A stretch of DNA of 64,000 nt from JAFDVL01 sp963794955 (GTDB lineage Bacteria; Acidobacteriota; Blastocatellia; RBC074): NCBI GenBank assembly GCA_963794955.1, contig CAWCGF010000041.1, forward strand, positions 62,001 through 126,000, in the 5' to 3' direction. The notes below the pieces were generated by a model. That model was not told the DNA's origin. It did not search any database and saw nothing but the letters and a program-made list of their open reading frames with translations. Below are positions 45,533 through 53,365 of this stretch, piece after piece (the stretch's first letter is position 1; the number at the start of each line of letters is the position of its first letter). The translations under genes and the position numbers were made by a program.

Positions 45533-46778
45533 TCAAAACACCGATCGCTTTTGCACTTTCTCTTTGGTGGCTAAGGTGAAACGCGGCTCGACTTCCCCGC
45601 CCTGCACAACTCGTGCGGCCACATATTCACCGAGCGCCGGGCCGTGTTTGAAGCCGTGTCCTGAGCCGCCACCGACCAACCAAACATTCGACAGTTCAGG
45701 GTGACGATCAATCAGGAAGTCGCCGTTCGACGTGTTTTCGTATTGGCAAATGCGCGCTTCAATCAATGGTGCATCTTGCAAACCGGGGAAGCGTTCTGCC
45801 AAATGCTTACGCACTTCAGCTAATAATGACGGAGTAATGACGCGCTCATTCGTGTCGGGATCAAGCGTCGGGCCATGCCGATCCAGCGCGACTTTGAAGC
45901 CGCGATTTTCCAAATCCGGGATGCCGTAAATCTCCGCACCAAAATCAATCCAGGTCGGCATCGCGGGCGGCTTCCAGCGATTGTCGCCAGCCGCAGCGCC
46001 GAAGAAATAAATCTCCTGTCGCGTAGGATGAATGCGGTCGGTCAGCAACGCCGGAAATACTTTCGGCAACCACGGGCCACAAGCAAACACAAACGCGCCC
46101 GCGCTGATGCTGGCATTATTACTGGTTTTGACCGCATCAAGCTTGCCCTTGCCTGACGGGGCAATGACGGCTTCCGTCAAATATTGCACGCCGCTTTTGA
46201 CTGCATCCTGCACGACCGCTTGCACCCCACGCCGCGCTAGTAAGGCACCGCTATCGGGTTCATACAACGCCCACATGACCGGGCCAAACGAAATCTGCGG
46301 CCAACGTTTTTCAAGTTCGCCGCGTTGCAACTCTTCAAATTTCACGCCCAGTTTTTCAAGCGTCGCTTTTGTTGCCAACGTGTACGCATCCCGTTCCCGC
46401 GCCATCCATAGCATGCCGGTTTTATGAAACAGCGGTTGCTTGACCTGCTGAAAAAAACTCCTGCCACAGTTTGAGCGAGCGCATAGACCAGCGCGTGTAA
46501 ATTTCGTCTGCGCCATAGCCCATCCGAATCACGCGCGATTCGCCGCCCGAACTGGCGCGGCTATGCGCTGCGCCATACGCATCAAGCAGCACAACTTTTT
46601 TGCCCGCTTTTTGCAAATGCCACGCCGTCCACGCGCCGAATACACCCGCGCCAATCACGGCTACGTCATAAGTTTTCGCAGTCATCTTCGCTTGCTTTCC
46701 TTGCGCGCCTGCCTGTTGGCCGGGAACCAAAGCCCCCGCCGCCAGCGCCGTCACAAATTCACGACGATCAATGTTCAT
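45533..46778 (-). CDS. Tat-exported FAD oxidoreductase (sarcosine/N-methyltryptophan oxidase-like), frameshifted
   Basis: The start at ATG 46778 begins a twin-arginine signal (MNIDRREFVTALAAGALVPG). The FAD-binding loop YDVAVIGAGVFGAWTAWHL and HSRASSGGESRVIRMGYG mark a DAO-family flavoenzyme that oxidises secondary amines. The first frame runs to KLWQEFF, then is lost in a run of seven A (fwd 46451-46457). With six, the sequence continues QQVKQPLFHKTGMLWM in the frame ending at 45533, with the C-terminal VGGGSGHGFKHGPALGEYVA. The homopolymer position suggests a sequencing slip or true slippage. Confidence 0.85.
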
Positions 46779-46803
46779 GGGAGCGCGCATCATAGCACTT
46801 GTA

Positions 46804-46868
46804 GTTCGGAACAGTACGAGAGCGATAGCTACTTAGGTTCGGACAGTACAGAGAGCGGTAGCGACTTG
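46804..46868. repeat. Tandem duplicate of a 32-nt unit in a divergent promoter region
   Basis: GTTCGGAACAGTACGAGAGC (46804) and GTTCGGACAGTACAGAGAGC (46837) begin two adjacent, about 88 percent similar units. They lie between the divergent FAD oxidoreductase and bicupin genes, just upstream of the latter's ribosome site. Confidence 0.7.
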
Positions 46869-46896
46869 GTGTATGATACGAACGCAGGAGGACTTC

Positions 46897-47637
46897 ATGA
46901 AAATTCTAGCCCAAGGCTGTCGCGTCATTCAGACTCATGAAGGCGAATGGGTCACCGACGGCACACACCACTATCGCACGCCAATCAATCACGCCAATGG
47001 CGCACGCAACATCGCACAAACCATCAGTCAATATGAACGCGGTCTTGCTCCGATAGGAGACAATGCCACGAGCGAAGAAGTCCTGTATGTGTTTGCTGGT
47101 GCGGGCAGGTGTTGGATTGATGGCGCGGCCCACGATGTGCGGCAAGGTTCGGCGATATACATTCCGCCCCAAGCGCAATACCAAATCGAAAACCCAAATG
47201 ACGACTTGCTCGAAATCGTCAGCGTTTGTTGCAGTAGCGACGGGGTTGAAACTTCCGACCCGCGCGGTACTGTACCGAAACCCGCACGCCGCTTAGCTAT
47301 TCACGAATCCGAACGCGCCGCGATTCCCACCGGAGATCGTTCGTTTCACCTGCTGGTTCACCAAGACCTCGGCTGCGAACGCGTCACGCAATTTCTGGGG
47401 CTGATTCCGCCCAGCCGCGCGCCCCAGCACTACCACACCTACGAAGAAGCGATTTACATTTTGCAGGGCAGCGGCATCGTATGGGCGGATGAGGAACGCT
47501 GCGAATTTACGACAGGCACGAGCATTTACCTGCCGCCCGGACAACGCCATTGCCTCGAAAATCCAGGGCCGGACGAAGTGCGATTGCTCGGCGTGTTTTA
47601 TCCTTCGGGCAGTCCGGCAGTGAATTACAAAGATTAA
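46897..47637 (+). CDS. Bicupin protein
   Basis: 246 residues from ATG 46897 behind a perfect AGGAGG. Two cupin barrels: residues about 45-110 (EEVLYVFAGAGRCWIDGAAH, DVRQGSAIYIPPQAQY) and about 165-235 (APQHYHTYEEAIYILQGSGI, GTSIYLPPGQRHCLENPGPD). The second has the metal-binding HxH...E and late His; the first lacks the HxH pair and may be structural. Candidates include dioxygenase, decarboxylase or sugar isomerase functions; none is favoured. Divergent from the FAD oxidoreductase, which may share its pathway. Confidence 0.82.
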   Translation: MKILAQGCRVIQTHEGEWVTDGTHHYRTPINHANGARNIAQTISQYERGLAPIGDNATSEEVLYVFAGAGRCWIDGAAHDVRQGSAIYIPPQAQYQIENPNDDLLEIVSVCCSSDGVETSDPRGTVPKPARRLAIHESERAAIPTGDRSFHLLVHQDLGCERVTQFLGLIPPSRAPQHYHTYEEAIYILQGSGIVWADEERCEFTTGTSIYLPPGQRHCLENPGPDEVRLLGVFYPSGSPAVNYKD

Positions 47638-47762
47638 CTATGCTTGCCCAACGGCGCTTTTAATTTGCCTTTATGGCTGGTCAATTATAATTACGATTGA
47701 TCGTAGAAAGGATGTGCTATTTGATAGCTTTCATTATCTCGGCTGATAAGGAGTTAGCAAGG

Positions 47763-47780
47763 TCAGAATTAAGATTCTGA
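47763..47780. terminator. Small hairpin downstream of the kinase gene
   Basis: TCAGAAT (47763-47769) and ATTCTGA (47774-47780) form a 7-bp stem with a 4-nt loop, just after the kinase stop in its direction of transcription. Weak terminator candidate. Confidence 0.4.
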
Positions 47781-47786
47781 AGTTGA

Positions 47787-50408
47787 TCAGACTACCTCTC
47801 TCGCCTTCTCGTTTTCTCCAGTTTTTACAAAAAGAAGTCCCAATTTATACCACGCCTTGTCAAATTCAGGGTTCAGCTTGAGGGCTTTTACATAATGATC
47901 GGCTGCTTCCTCGTAACGTTCTGCTTGAAATAGTGCTTCAGCTAATTGATAGACTGATTCAATATGTTTTGGAGCAAGTGATATTGCAACCGTCAATAGA
48001 GAGATTTGATTTCCCCTGTCGCCTTTGGCTGCGTAACAATTTGCCATGTTGCGATATGTGTCGGCGTACTTCGGGCGTAGGCTAATTGCTTTCTGATAAG
48101 CTGCTATCGCTTCGTCATAACGATTCAACCGAAAAAGAGCGTAGCCTAATTCATGATATGCCTCTGCGTGATCAGGGTTAGTAGAGATGGCTTGCTGATA
48201 AAGCTCTATTGCTCTTTCAAACTGTCTGGATTTCGTGTAGCCGACCCCTTGCTTATAAAGGTTGGCAGCAAGCTCGGTGTTCTTTTCGGCTGACGGCTGT
48301 TGGGGCTTCGAGGTAGATGTATCTGTTGATTGAATGGGCTTGCCTGAAGATGGTTGCGTATTCTGATTGATAGGCGTTGAAGAAGAAACGCTGAACCACC
48401 AGACCGCCATAACAATCAGCATCCCCCATAGCGGCACAAACAGTTTTTTGAGTTGGAGCAGGAACGCCCGTTTCTTATTCACTTCCTCGATGTCTTTGGA
48501 ATTAAATTCAATGTCCTGTCTGATCTGTTCTTGAAGGTGTGTTACCCGTTCGGTGATTTGTCTCAATCTTATGGGACCATTACTCAATTCCGTTTCACCG
48601 GTTCGTTTTTTGAGCGTGATCTCCTGTTCGACAGCTTGTTTGTCTGCTGGATCAATGCCTTTATTCGGATCAAAAACAAAACAACTTTCCAGAGATTGCC
48701 TCCAAGCGACAAGATTGCTGGTATATACGGGCCCGAAACCGGGAACCCCATTGATCCTTGAGTAACTGACGTCGGCTGCCGTTTCAATACCATAAGAAAT
48801 TAACGTAGCTTTGCGTTGCTCTCCAATTCCAGTAATACGGGCATCGTAAATGTCGAAAGAGTCAAGGAGCTTTTCAAGCTGTCGCTGTCTGCTGTTCTTC
48901 TCAAGATTGACAAGTTTCTGATGAAGTTCAGTTTCAAGGCTTTCATACTGCTGTTTGATTGTCGCCAACTCCGCAGCTTTTTGCTGGAATGCTTGCTTTT
49001 CGCTTTTCAATTGCACCGAAAGTTTGCCTTGATTGCTGCGCGCTTCCACGAGGCTCTTTTCAGTTTCGAGATTCTTTTTCTGCCGAGCGTAGTGTTGATA
49101 AGGTAGATAAAGGCAGAAGAAACCAATGACGTAACCAAGCAGTCCAGGACTCCCTAACCACCAGATTGAACCAACAAACCAAGCAATCATTACCAGATTG
49201 GCTATTAGTAGTATCCATCGTAGACCAAGGGTTTCAGCATCAACACCTAATGATTTCCCCGCACCAAACAGATTCAGCGTTTGATGTAATACGTTCGGTG
49301 CTGTGGAGAAAGTGTCAGGTGGTAGGGTGATGCCACTGATTTCTTGCCAAACTTTCGCCAGATCAAAACCTTTCAGACCGAGGTTTTGCAGGATAACTCC
49401 CAGAAAGAGCTTCATGCCGGTTTCTCTTTCAAGCTTACACCAGGGACATTGGAGAAGTCGGCCCCAATAATGATGCCCAGCGTTGACGCTACATTTGGTC
49501 AGATTTTGCGAAAGACTACTGAGGGCAGATGACCATTCAGCAGGGGAAGGGCGATTGATTGATGTGATGAAGGCTCTTTCAAATAGTTCTCCAAACGGAA
49601 CTATTTCAAGAGGCGGGCTGCCGGGTGGCTGACCTACATTGCGATCCGCAGCCCTTGCGCCGTAAGCAAAGAGGTGTTCCTTTATTGATTCAGCTAAATC
49701 CTTGTCCTTATTGCCTTGCCCAAGATATTGTCCTGCGAAAGGATGCCTTCCCATGAACAGCAGATGAAATATCAGAACGGCAAGCCCAAAAACATCATGG
49801 TTTTGGTTTCGCACAATACCGTGAAGCGATCTACCTTGAAGCTCTGGCGGAGTGTATTCAGGAACTCCGACATTACAAGTGAGTCGTTCGCTACCTGCTG
49901 TAATCTGAAAGCTGTCGCAATCAATCAGTCGGACTGTTGCCTGCTTCGATACTAAAACGCTCCGCGCGTTAATGTCTCCAATGATATGTCCGCAATTGTG
50001 AATTACCTCAAAAACGCGAGCGGTGTTAATGGCAGTGTGAATCAGAAAACTCCATCTGGCGTCAGGGAAATCGCGGATTCTACTTTTGGGGCCATATAAC
50101 AGATGAATCTCTTTATGCCCCTCAATCTTTTTCATGACGAAGCCTCTCAATTGCTTCGTCTTTATGTCATAGAGTACATCCTGCGGCCACGCCATATGGC
50201 TGAGAAGAAGTCCATCAGAGCGGGCAATCATCAACGGCAGTTTTTTCTCAAGTTCACTTTGTCTTTTCTGAAGAACTTGCGGGAGATATATTTTGGCGAG
50301 CAGATCGAGACTTGAACTGATCTCGTAGATTTCACCTTCGCCGCCACTTGCAAGTTTTTTAGCGAGACGGATTGATCTTCCTGTTTGGGTGAGGTATTCC
50401 TGCGTCAT
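47787..50408 (-). CDS. Membrane Ser/Thr kinase-like protein of a TerY-P triad, with zinc ribbon, HhH and TPR
   Basis: 873 residues from ATG 50408; the TTG at 50420 is an alternative. Order: kinase fold (about 12-285) with KKLASGGEGEIYEI, HIIGDINARSVLVS in place of HRD..N, and LIDCDSFQI in place of DFG, the form typical of YegI-like kinases. Next come a CPWC half zinc ribbon (about 318), two adjacent membrane helices (about 390-432), a coiled coil (440-525), and helix-hairpin-helix (ITGIGEQRKATLISYGIE; INGVPGFGPVYTSNLVAW). A third helix lies at about 665-683, and four to five TPR units (710-870) end the chain. The third gene of an operon after the vWA and PP2C genes; a 25-nt gap separates it from PP2C. 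Base composition is AT-richer than surroundings. Confidence 0.87.
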   Translation of the reverse strand: MTQEYLTQTGRSIRLAKKLASGGEGEIYEISSSLDLLAKIYLPQVLQKRQSELEKKLPLMIARSDGLLLSHMAWPQDVLYDIKTKQLRGFVMKKIEGHKEIHLLYGPKSRIRDFPDARWSFLIHTAINTARVFEVIHNCGHIIGDINARSVLVSKQATVRLIDCDSFQITAGSERLTCNVGVPEYTPPELQGRSLHGIVRNQNHDVFGLAVLIFHLLFMGRHPFAGQYLGQGNKDKDLAESIKEHLFAYGARAADRNVGQPPGSPPLEIVPFGELFERAFITSINRPSPAEWSSALSSLSQNLTKCSVNAGHHYWGRLLQCPWCKLERETGMKLFLGVILQNLGLKGFDLAKVWQEISGITLPPDTFSTAPNVLHQTLNLFGAGKSLGVDAETLGLRWILLIANLVMIAWFVGSIWWLGSPGLLGYVIGFFCLYLPYQHYARQKKNLETEKSLVEARSNQGKLSVQLKSEKQAFQQKAAELATIKQQYESLETELHQKLVNLEKNSRQRQLEKLLDSFDIYDARITGIGEQRKATLISYGIETAADVSYSRINGVPGFGPVYTSNLVAWRQSLESCFVFDPNKGIDPADKQAVEQEITLKKRTGETELSNGPIRLRQITERVTHLQEQIRQDIEFNSKDIEEVNKKRAFLLQLKKLFVPLWGMLIVMAVWWFSVSSSTPINQNTQPSSGKPIQSTDTSTSKPQQPSAEKNTELAANLYKQGVGYTKSRQFERAIELYQQAISTNPDHAEAYHELGYALFRLNRYDEAIAAYQKAISLRPKYADTYRNMANCYAAKGDRGNQISLLTVAISLAPKHIESVYQLAEALFQAERYEEAADHYVKALKLNPEFDKAWYKLGLLFVKTGENEKAREVV

Positions 50409-50433
50409 TCGACCTGTCAATCAACTGAGCAAT

Positions 50434-51222
50434 TCAGCCTCTGAACCTTGTGGCAAAGATAAGCGTCTTATCATCGTCCGTTCTTTCTATTACGCGCGGA
50501 GACATCAGGTAATCTACCATGCCGTTTTGCAGAGCCTCGGCACGTCCCGCATCGGCTTTTCTGAGCGCGGCAAAAATTGGTCGAAAGAAAGGACTATGAG
50601 CAATCCGATTCTCTTCATTCAAAACCAAACTCTGCATACCATCCGTGAATACGGCTACTTCCTGAATATTTTGATTGATCGCCTCAAACATCAGGTTCGT
50701 TACAGCATTACTGTCTGTCAAAAAATTGGTCTGACCTGCAAATTCTCCCTGCTGCGGCCAGAAAACCGTCTGGTATGAATCATTGGTTTCAGCTTCCAGT
50801 GTGACGATGCCACCATCGCCGACCTGAGAGAAGACGCTTTGATTCTTCCCAATTATTGCCGCGACAAAAGTACAGGCATATTCACGAGCAGATGTTTCAT
50901 TTTGTTCTGCAATGATTTTGATCTCACGTTGGAAAACCGCGATCCAATCTTTGACATAATCAGCCGTCAGAAATGACAGATTGCCTGCTTCATCCAATGA
51001 TCCTCGAATCTGGGAGATGAAGTTGGCGCAAGCAGTCGCAGAGCCTGCCTGCGCATATTGCGCGCTTCCTGCCCCATCAGAAACAACTGCAATCAGAACT
51101 TCGCTGTCATCCTTCAAGCTCAATAGCTTACAGTCGCTCGCATCTTGACAAGGCAGTCCCACTTCGGAATGCTTGCTCCCAATGACGGATGAACTAATGT
51201 AGGCCCAGTCTGATTCTTTCAT
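50434..51222 (-). CDS. PP2C-like Ser/Thr protein phosphatase of the TerY-P triad
   Basis: 262 residues. PP2C motifs include IGSKHSEVGLPCQDASDCKL, VLIAVVSDGAGSAQYAQAGS (metal-binding Asp), CTFVAAIIGKNQSVFSQVGD and VAVFTDGMQSLVLN with the late metal Asp. This is the PP2C_2 type found beside YegI-like kinases and TerY-type vWA proteins. Expected role: reverse phosphorylation made by the kinase, perhaps on the vWA protein. Its ATG overlaps the vWA stop by 4 nt (ATGA, 51219-51222). Confidence 0.88.
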   Translation of the reverse strand: MKESDWAYISSSVIGSKHSEVGLPCQDASDCKLLSLKDDSEVLIAVVSDGAGSAQYAQAGSATACANFISQIRGSLDEAGNLSFLTADYVKDWIAVFQREIKIIAEQNETSAREYACTFVAAIIGKNQSVFSQVGDGGIVTLEAETNDSYQTVFWPQQGEFAGQTNFLTDSNAVTNLMFEAINQNIQEVAVFTDGMQSLVLNEENRIAHSPFFRPIFAALRKADAGRAEALQNGMVDYLMSPRVIERTDDDKTLIFATRFRG

Positions 51223-51908
51223 GCAACTGTTCCCCAGCCACCGGGAGCCACAGGATTCTGTAGAGTTACCATATGCTCTTCGCCCGGATTAGAATGTGAA
51301 ACTGTCCCCAATGAACTAGAGAGCCATTGAAAAAATTCCCTGAACATCAATCCTTTAAGTTTGAGCGGCTCACGAGGAGTAATCTTGCTTAACACATTAA
51401 TATCTGCCTTATCCACACCAATGGCACGAAAGACAAAGGATTTTTCTGCTTCTCCTTGATGCACTAATGAGGCAGCGTGCTGCCACTCATCTGTTGGTGC
51501 TCCATCAGTAATCAGAAAAATCCAAGGGCGATAATACTTGATGCCATTCTGCTTATAGGCAGTTTTACGGTCGTTGAGCATGCGAAGTCCGGTTTCAATC
51601 GCCAACCCCATTGGAGTGTCGCTGCCCGCTTTGAAAATGGGCAGACTGAAGCTATCAACAGTCTGGAATTCGGTTTCGATTTTGACTGGTCCGAACGTGA
51701 TGATTCCCACCTCAGCACGCTTTACTGCAAGACTATCCGTGAGCAGGTCAGCCTTGAAAGCTGCCATGCCTTCGTTCAGTTGGCGTATCGGATTACCAGC
51801 CATCGAACCGGATGTGTCCAGCAAAAGAAGACAGGCAACTCTTGGCTCTGGATTCATCGCAAGTTCAGCATCTACGAATGGAGTTTGCACTATAAGCTCC
51901 TGCGACAT
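51219..51908 (-). CDS. TerY-like von Willebrand factor A protein
   Basis: 229 residues, a lone vWA domain with a complete metal site: LLLLDTSGSMAGNPI (Asp31, Ser33, Ser35), GSDTPMGLAIETGL (Thr) and FLITDGAPTDEWQ (Asp). The C-terminus PVAPGGWGTVA is typical of TerY-type proteins. The first gene of the operon, starting at ATG 51908 behind TAGGAGG, a strong ribosome site. It is thought to be the metal-sensing or scaffold component acted on by the kinase and phosphatase. Confidence 0.9.
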   Translation of the reverse strand: MSQELIVQTPFVDAELAMNPEPRVACLLLLDTSGSMAGNPIRQLNEGMAAFKADLLTDSLAVKRAEVGIITFGPVKIETEFQTVDSFSLPIFKAGSDTPMGLAIETGLRMLNDRKTAYKQNGIKYYRPWIFLITDGAPTDEWQHAASLVHQGEAEKSFVFRAIGVDKADINVLSKITPREPLKLKGLMFREFFQWLSSSLGTVSHSNPGEEHMVTLQNPVAPGGWGTVA

Positions 51909-52259
51909 ATCTTTGTTTCCTCCTAACAGTCTCTACAATCAAATTTGAGTTGACGACAAAATAGAGAGTGGGGATCGGCTTCAGAACGGGGCTAATGATC
52001 TCAATCTATTGGTCAGGCAATATCATATTCCACAAAACTTGTTATTAAAAGATTTGAAGCTGGGTCTATACAAAGACAGATCAATTGTATGGGGTGAAGC
52101 TACTCAGCGGCATGGGTGTAACCAACGATGTGATTCTGAATGCGGTGCAATACGGTTAATCATGGAAATAATCATCGTTTACACACTTGCTTGCCACTTA
52201 CTGGCGGGATAAGCTGAGAGCGAAGTTGCTTTGGGTAATGTGGAGGAACAATCGCAGTG
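51909..52259. promoter_or_regulatory. AT-rich divergent region upstream of the vWA-PP2C-kinase operon
   Basis: About 350 nt between the operon and the next forward gene. It should hold promoters for both. A 67-codon open frame at 52009-52212 has neither a ribosome site nor recognisable content and is not called. Confidence 0.45.
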
Positions 52260-52472
52260 ATGAATCTTGCAACAGACGAAGAACATAGAGCAGTAACTGA
52301 AGAAACTGACGCCCTACACGCACAGGATTGGGACGATCACGGACTATTCAAAGATGACCCGGAAGCCTTGCAGTTGTTTGACGAAATCGAAGAGGAGCGC
52401 GACCGTTGGTGCAGAACGCACAGAACGCGCGAGCGTAAGCGACCTGAGCCTCGACAACCCGCACCCGCATGA
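52260..52472 (+). CDS. Small acidic hypothetical protein
   Basis: About 70 residues; GTG 52257 and ATG 52260 are adjacent possible starts behind TGGAGGAAC. The first 50 residues are acidic and helical (DALHAQDWDDHGLFKDDPEA, LQLFDEIEEERDRW). The basic Arg/Pro tail (RTRERKRPEPRQPAPA) is encoded by one arm of an inverted repeat and may be a late addition. Family not recognised; the size and helicity would suit a small regulator or antitoxin-like protein, but there is no direct evidence. Confidence 0.55.
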   Translation: MNLATDEEHRAVTEETDALHAQDWDDHGLFKDDPEALQLFDEIEEERDRWCRTHRTRERKRPEPRQPAPA

Positions 52473-52539
52473 TAAACCAGCGCTTTCGTAATCTCTGGCG
52501 CGCTTCCCTCGCAACCTCAGGTCGCTTACGCTCGCGCGT
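52425..52539. repeat. Perfect 24-bp inverted repeat overlapping a gene end
   Basis: Arms 52425-52448 and 52516-52539 match exactly; each contains GCGCGAGCGTAAGCGACC or its complement. The 67-nt spacer contains the stop codon of the small acidic gene. The left arm codes RERKRPE in that gene. A partial copy (CTCGCGCGTACCGCA) occurs near 63345, so the element is dispersed. Confidence 0.85.
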
Positions 52540-52555
52540 ACCGCACCGATAGCCA

Positions 52556-52810
52556 ATGCCAAAAACACTACGCCACAACCAAACCACAATCACGGCTTCT
52601 GAAGTCGCCGAGTTTATGTTTTGCGCCAAAGCCTGGCAGCTCAAACGTGACGGCAACGAACCGGATAGCCCGCAGCTGGAGACGGGAACCGCGTTTCATC
52701 GCCAGCACGGCAAACAGCTTTCGTGGGCCAGCAAGTTGCGGCGAGCGGGTTGGGTCTTGGCCGGATTGGCGTTGTTGTTACTTGGACTGCTGCTGTGGAG
52801 TTTGCGATGA
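52556..52810 (+). CDS. N-terminal half of a split, membrane-anchored Cas4-like nuclease
   Basis: 84 residues. ITASEVAEFMFCAKAWQLKR corresponds to the Cas4 N-terminus, where a Cys (here FMFC) provides one Fe-S ligand, and ETGTAFHRQHGKQL follows as in Cas4. It then ends in a single membrane helix (AGWVLAGLALLLLGLLLWSL). The TGA overlaps the next gene's ATG (ATGA, 52807-52810), so the halves are translationally coupled. Function should depend on the downstream partner holding the PD-(D/E)XK core. Confidence 0.72.
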   Translation: MPKTLRHNQTTITASEVAEFMFCAKAWQLKRDGNEPDSPQLETGTAFHRQHGKQLSWASKLRRAGWVLAGLALLLLGLLLWSLR

Positions 52811-53340
52811 GTTCCGGCCAGTTGATTATCATCACGTTCGTCTTGTTGCTCATGGCGGTGGCGTGTTTGCTGTTCGCCAAGGCTTTGCGGCGACGGAGTG
52901 GTTTGCCCGCAGGCGAAATCGTTTACGAAGACACGAGCGGGGATGACAGCGAGGCGCTTTTCTCTCAGCATTATGGATTGCAGGGCAAGCCGGATTATCT
53001 TTTGGATGAAGAGGACGGCGATGGTCTTATCCCCGTTGAAGTGAAATCCAGCGCCGCGCCGCGCAATGGCAGGCCGTATCCATCGCATTTGATGCAGCTT
53101 GCGTGTTACTTCTTATTGGTCGAAGATGTGCTGGATTGCCCTGCGCCTTATGGATTGCTGCGCTATCGTGACCGCACATTGCGGGTGGAAAACACAAACG
53201 AATTGCGCGAGGAGTTGCTGGATGTGTTGGATGAAATGCGGGAGATATTGCAAGATGGCGAGGCACAACGCAGCCACAATCAAGCCCGTCGTTGCGCTGG
53301 ATGTTCGGTCGCGTATGCTTGCGACGAACGATTGGCTTAA
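52807..53340 (+). CDS. Catalytic half of a split Cas4-like PD-(D/E)XK nuclease
   Basis: 177 residues: an N-terminal membrane helix (LIIITFVLLLMAVACLLFAK), then GLQGKPDYLL and LIPVEVKSS, which supply the D...ExK nuclease core. HLMQLACYFLLVEDVL, and the cysteine group RRCAGCSVAYACDERL at the C-terminus with three Fe-S ligands, complete the Cas4 layout. The fourth Cys lies in the preceding gene. Cas4 proteins are 5'-3' DNA exonucleases with a 4Fe-4S cluster. No cas1, cas2 or CRISPR repeats occur here, so this is a solo Cas4-like protein. Confidence 0.78.
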   Translation: MSSGQLIIITFVLLLMAVACLLFAKALRRRSGLPAGEIVYEDTSGDDSEALFSQHYGLQGKPDYLLDEEDGDGLIPVEVKSSAAPRNGRPYPSHLMQLACYFLLVEDVLDCPAPYGLLRYRDRTLRVENTNELREELLDVLDEMREILQDGEAQRSHNQARRCAGCSVAYACDERLA

Positions 53341-53365
53341 TCGGGTAGGCCGCGAAAGGAGAGCG

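Noticed and set aside
46422..46793. Separate small Tat-exported protein
   Set aside because: It contains the FAD-binding N-terminus that the downstream ORF lacks; the two join at an A7 run.
52009..52212. 67-codon ORF between the vWA gene and the small acidic gene
   Set aside because: No ribosome site or recognisable feature; it is in a region expected to hold divergent promoters.
52556..53340. CRISPR-associated locus
   Set aside because: A Cas4-like nuclease is present, but no cas1/cas2, effector or repeat-spacer array exists in the window.
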